A stretch of 64,000 nucleotides of DNA, from positions 100,215-164,214 of the forward strand of contig CAJNOL010000309.1 in the NCBI GenBank assembly GCA_905250125.1, in the 5' to 3' direction. The notes beneath the pieces are model-generated. The model was not told where the DNA came from, ran no database searches, and was given only the letters and a program-made list of their open reading frames with translations. The first letter of the stretch is position 1. Every line of letters starts with the position of its first letter. This DNA is from Rotaria sordida. Its lineage: Eukaryota > Rotifera > Eurotatoria > Philodinida > Philodinidae. The translations under genes were made by a program, and so were the position numbers. Positions 62,101 through 64,000 of this stretch are shown here, piece after piece.

Positions 62101-64000
62101 AAAAAAAACTTTTATTTATGAAAACAAAAACAAATCAAATGCAATTTTTTTAATATTTATATAGCGTTGTAATTTTGTACCGGATTGTTCACAACGTGAA
62201 GATGAAGCTGATTGTGGTGAATGTGATTTTGAATCATCAACTTGTGGTTGGCAAGATGATAGTGTCGGATATTATATTTGGGCAAGACGTAATGCATCAT
62301 CAATTCTATTAATGCCTGGTGATATGACAACAAGTATATTTAATTAATTTTGAATAATCATTTATATTTCATTTTAATATATATTTTAGATACAACAAAA
62401 GGTTTTGTTATGACAGTTGCTGGTGGTTCAGGATCATTTGCTGGAAGTAGTCGATTAGTTTCTGAACGTATTGCATCAACTGCAGCATCATGTCGTGTTA
62501 CATTTGGTTTATATCGAAGTCGTGATAGAGATGGTACATTAGCACTTTATCTTGAAGATGATTCGAAATATACAACAAAACTTTGGACTGATCCACGAAC
62601 AACAATTGGTCGAACATGGACACCGATAACTGTTAGTATTGGACGAAGACGTTATGGTTTTCGACTTGTATTTATTTCAACACATGTTGGTTCAACAACA
62701 GCATCTGATATATCTATTGATGATTTTAAATTTGTTGAATGTAATGCACAATCAATTGGTCATTGTGAAGGTTTTACTGATCCATTTAATTGTTCAAATG
62801 GAAATTGTATTCATCAAGATAATGTAATAAAAATTTTGTAGTTTTATATCTGTTTAAACAAAAAACTTTTTTTGTTTCCTTTTTTAGTTATGTGATTATA
62901 GTGATGATTGTGGTGATAATACTGATGAATATACTTGTGAAAAATATGTTCAAATGTGTAATTTTGAAAATAATGCAGAACCATTATGTTCATGGTCACA
63001 TGATAATGATGCAGACTTTAGATGGCAACGTATGCGTGGTGATCAAGTTAATACTATTGATTGGTATGATGATTTCTGGCAACTCTATGGTCCTGATCGT
63101 GATCATACATTAGGTAAAAATTGATTCTTTATAAATAAAAAAGAAAACTTTTAATTGTAATTTTCATTTCAATCAATATAGGAACATCAAAAGGACATTT
63201 TCTATTTCTTGAAACAAGTGCACCACGTCAACCAAATGATACAGCACGTGTTGTTAGTCCAGTATTTGCTCCAACAACATCAGGAGAATGTCAATTTCGA
63301 TTTTGGTATCATATGTATGGTTATGATGTTGGAGCATTAAATATATATACACGTACTTTTATTGGTGGTCCATTGACATTAGTTTGGAATCAAAATCGTG
63401 AAAGAGGTGATGAATGGCTTCGTGCTAAAATTGTTCTTAAAATTCAAGAACCATTTCAAGTACTTATCGAAGGTGTACGTGGTAGTGGTTATGAAGGTAT
63501 TTTTCATTTGAAATTTTATTTTTTTATTTTTAAGTATTTGAAATTTTAATATTACTAGGTGATATTGGTGTTGATGATACAACTTTTACACCAGGTTGTC
63601 AATTACAAATAATAGCTACATTACCACCTTTTGTATATTCTACAACACAAAGTCCATATTGTAATGCGACACATTCTCATTGTACACAAAATACTCGTCA
63701 ATGTATACCAAAAGATCAATTTTGTAATTTTAATATTGAATGTACAGATCAAACAGATGAATTATCATGTCCACTAGCATGTAATTTTGACCAAAACACA
63801 ACATGTCTTTGGACAAATGATCGAAAACTAAACCTCAAATGGGAATTTGGTAGCGGTAGAACAGCATCAAGTGGTACAGGTCCAAGCACTGGTAAATCTT
63901 TTTGTTTTTTGATTAAAACAAATCTTCATAATATATTCTTTTCTCTCCTATCTTTTTTTTCTCGCAGATCATTCAACAGGTAGTGTTACTGGAACATATA
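32165..64000 (+). CDS. MALRD1-like: Giant secreted/ectodomain protein with at least 44 MAM and 11 LDLa modules, 3' end beyond the window
   Basis: Extracellular multi-MAM protein of the MALRD1/MAMDC4 type; MAM domains mediate adhesion, LDLa modules bind Ca2+ and ligands. Start ATG 32165 gives a signal peptide ([16 protein letters not shown]). Early exons: 32165-32216, 32289-32312, 32371-32442, then 32478-32714. About 90 introns are visible, mostly 50-75 bp. Excluding them, roughly 8,000 residues are encoded, with no frameshift or internal stop noticed. Typical repeat: CDFE..LCGW....DFDW.R..G....TGP.DHT...G.Y.YIEAS.P...GD.ARL.SP......CL.FWYHMYG..IG.LNVY....., then WS..G.QG..W, FEGVVG and GDIAIDDI....C. 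Thr-rich linkers (e.g. [17 protein letters not shown]) join some repeats. Human MALRD1 is far smaller (~2,150 residues). No transmembrane helix is seen yet; membrane or secreted fate is unknown. Confidence 0.9.
32510..33148 (+). other. Atypical N-terminal region of the giant protein: incomplete MAM-like unit and linker
   Basis: After the signal peptide and a polar stretch, residues such as [39 protein letters not shown] and [20 protein letters not shown], ending ITHQACPSS, follow the second half of a MAM domain. That is: ARL, CL.FDY, KL.VFV, W, then the terminal Cys. The CDFE/DHT first half is missing. A Ser/Thr-rich linker encoded by two short exons leads into MAM 1. Confidence 0.6.
33149..40256 (+). 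other. MAM domains 1-10 of the giant protein (no LDLa)
   Basis: Approximate first-Cys positions: 33149, 33676, 34357, 35548, 36190, 36738, 37506, 38191, 38779, 39626. Each has the Cys pair near the start, DHT, a central (F/L).FWYxM block, (E)G(V/I)VG and IDD before the last Cys. Domain 1 uses AEWWYMMHG and domain 4 FWYFIYG. Thr-rich linkers precede domains 4, 7 and 10. The intron after domain 3 carries a MITE copy. Domain 9 begins CDFENGMCTW across an intron. Confidence 0.85.
35165..35461 (+). mobile_element. Short TGAAACACGAT-family MITE, copy A, in a giant-gene intron
   Basis: Ends TGAAACACGATCTAAAAAGG (35166) and ATATCGTGTTTCAC (to 35430); similarity to the other copies continues to GCTAATAGCTTTTT. 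The body shares ATACAATTAAAGAC, GGATTAAATAAAA and CAATCTCCCT with copy B. Located between MAM 3 and MAM 4 exons. About 265 bp between the TIRs, no coding sequence. Confidence 0.75.
44822..45663. other. Long intron of MAM 18 with an unidentified insertion
   Basis: An ~840-bp intron where neighbours are about 60 bp. Near its ends, TTGACTTTTCTAGCGG (about 44970) and reversed GCACTTTTCTAGAGC (about 45560) might pair, and an (AT)n run lies at 45623-45645. No transposase or match to the other elements here. The open frame 45187-45381 is unsupported. Confidence 0.5.
45623..45645. repeat. (AT)n microsatellite at the 3' side of the long MAM 18 intron
   Basis: Uninterrupted AT run just upstream of the polypyrimidine tract and acceptor. 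Confidence 0.9.
50552..50833 (+). mobile_element. Short TGAAACACGAT-family MITE, copy B, in a giant-gene intron
   Basis: Ends TGTGAAACACGATTTAAAAG and CTACATCGTGTTTCACA (to 50800), then shared tail TTTTAATT…GTTAACAGCTTT. Located in the intron inside MAM 25 (50532-50880). About 248 bp between TIRs. Confidence 0.75.
52349..52618 (+). mobile_element. Short TGAAACACGAT-family MITE, copy C, in a giant-gene intron
   Basis: Ends TGTGAAATACGATCTAAAAG and ATTCTATTTCACGT (to about 52585), tail ending GATAACAGCTTTTT. The body shares GTTAAAGTATAGGGG and GATTGTGACAGACAC with the family. Its right TIR is more worn than in copies A and B. Located in the MAM 27 intron 52307-52634. Confidence 0.7.
53240..53262. 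repeat. (TA)n microsatellite in a giant-gene intron
   Basis: Uninterrupted TA run within a short intron of MAM 28. Confidence 0.9.

Larger units (their letters stand above)
48058..64000 (+). other. Mixed MAM 22-44 and LDLa 1-11 zone of the giant protein
   Basis: MAM starts, about: 48220, 48934, 49679, 50317, 51285, 51799, 52811, 53507, 53989, 54799, 55439, 56357, 56982, 57609, 58298, 58972, 59567, 60202, 60809, 61500, 62224, 62958, 63780. LDLa modules, about: 48060-48208, 48750-48925, 49556-49677, 54620-54797, 55306-55425, 56107-56355, 60691-60801, 61297-61413, 62044-62220, 62766-62945, 63660-63776. Canonical acidic Ca2+ motifs: [52 protein letters not shown]. Variant: [44 protein letters not shown]; the first of the eleven is the least typical. 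MAM 28 has extra cysteines ([11 protein letters not shown]). Confidence 0.85.

Noticed and set aside
1-64000. CRISPR arrays, rRNA genes, LTR or other virus-like elements
   Set aside because: Searched by eye; no regular spacer arrays, rRNA blocks, reverse transcriptase, integrase or capsid-like frames were recognised.

Overview
The window looks like nuclear DNA of a small invertebrate with an AT-rich, compact genome. Genes are close together on both strands, and nearly all native introns are about 45-75 bp with GT..AG ends and poly-T-rich 3' sides. The host genes are clearly metazoan: FNIP, coactosin-like, QRSL1, PBLD, FNTA, an MTMR10/11/12-type pseudophosphatase and a MAM/LDLa protein. A bdelloid rotifer (Rotaria or Adineta type) fits best, because of the short-intron AT-rich structure, the secreted GH43-CBM enzyme and the D8C-domain membrane protein. 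This assignment is inference; no ribosomal or mitochondrial marker is present.

Layout. 1-1925 (-): 5' two-thirds or less of an FNIP (folliculin-interacting protein) gene. 2354-2936 (-): coactosin-like ADF-H protein. 3.5-5.1 kb (-): decayed VWA/Cys-His-rich pseudogene. 6419-7437 (+): type II membrane protein with a D8C ectodomain. 7690-9619 (-): QRSL1/GatA amidase, divergent from 9865-10770 (+) PBLD/PhzF isomerase-like. 11.1-11.4 kb: BED-finger remnant of a hAT transposon. 12647-14524 (-): secreted GH43 glycosidase with C-terminal CBM; a broken second copy of part of it lies at 16.5 kb. 17774-20263 (-): FNTA. 20582-27479 (-): 16-exon MTMR pseudophosphatase. 27.9-32.1 kb: gene-free, with several inverted-repeat elements. 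32165 to the window end (+): one giant secreted or membrane protein gene with at least 44 MAM domains and 11 LDLa modules, still open at base 64000.

The most striking signal is the pairing of this giant MAM/LDLa gene with a rich set of non-autonomous DNA elements. Most of the introns longer than about 150 bp that I examined contain an inverted-repeat element, and when the element is removed the remaining intron is about 55-65 bp in the clearest cases. One MITE family (ends TGAAACACGAT...ATCGTGTTTCA) has five recognisable copies: three in introns of the giant gene, one in the MTMR gene, and one longer relative in FNTA. A Tc1/mariner fossil, a nested TIR element and an ~870-bp foldback also sit inside MTMR introns. 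Functionally the genes are unrelated neighbours (nutrient signalling, actin binding, mitochondrial tRNA charging, prenylation, phosphoinositide regulation, glycan digestion, extracellular adhesion); no operon-like logic is seen.
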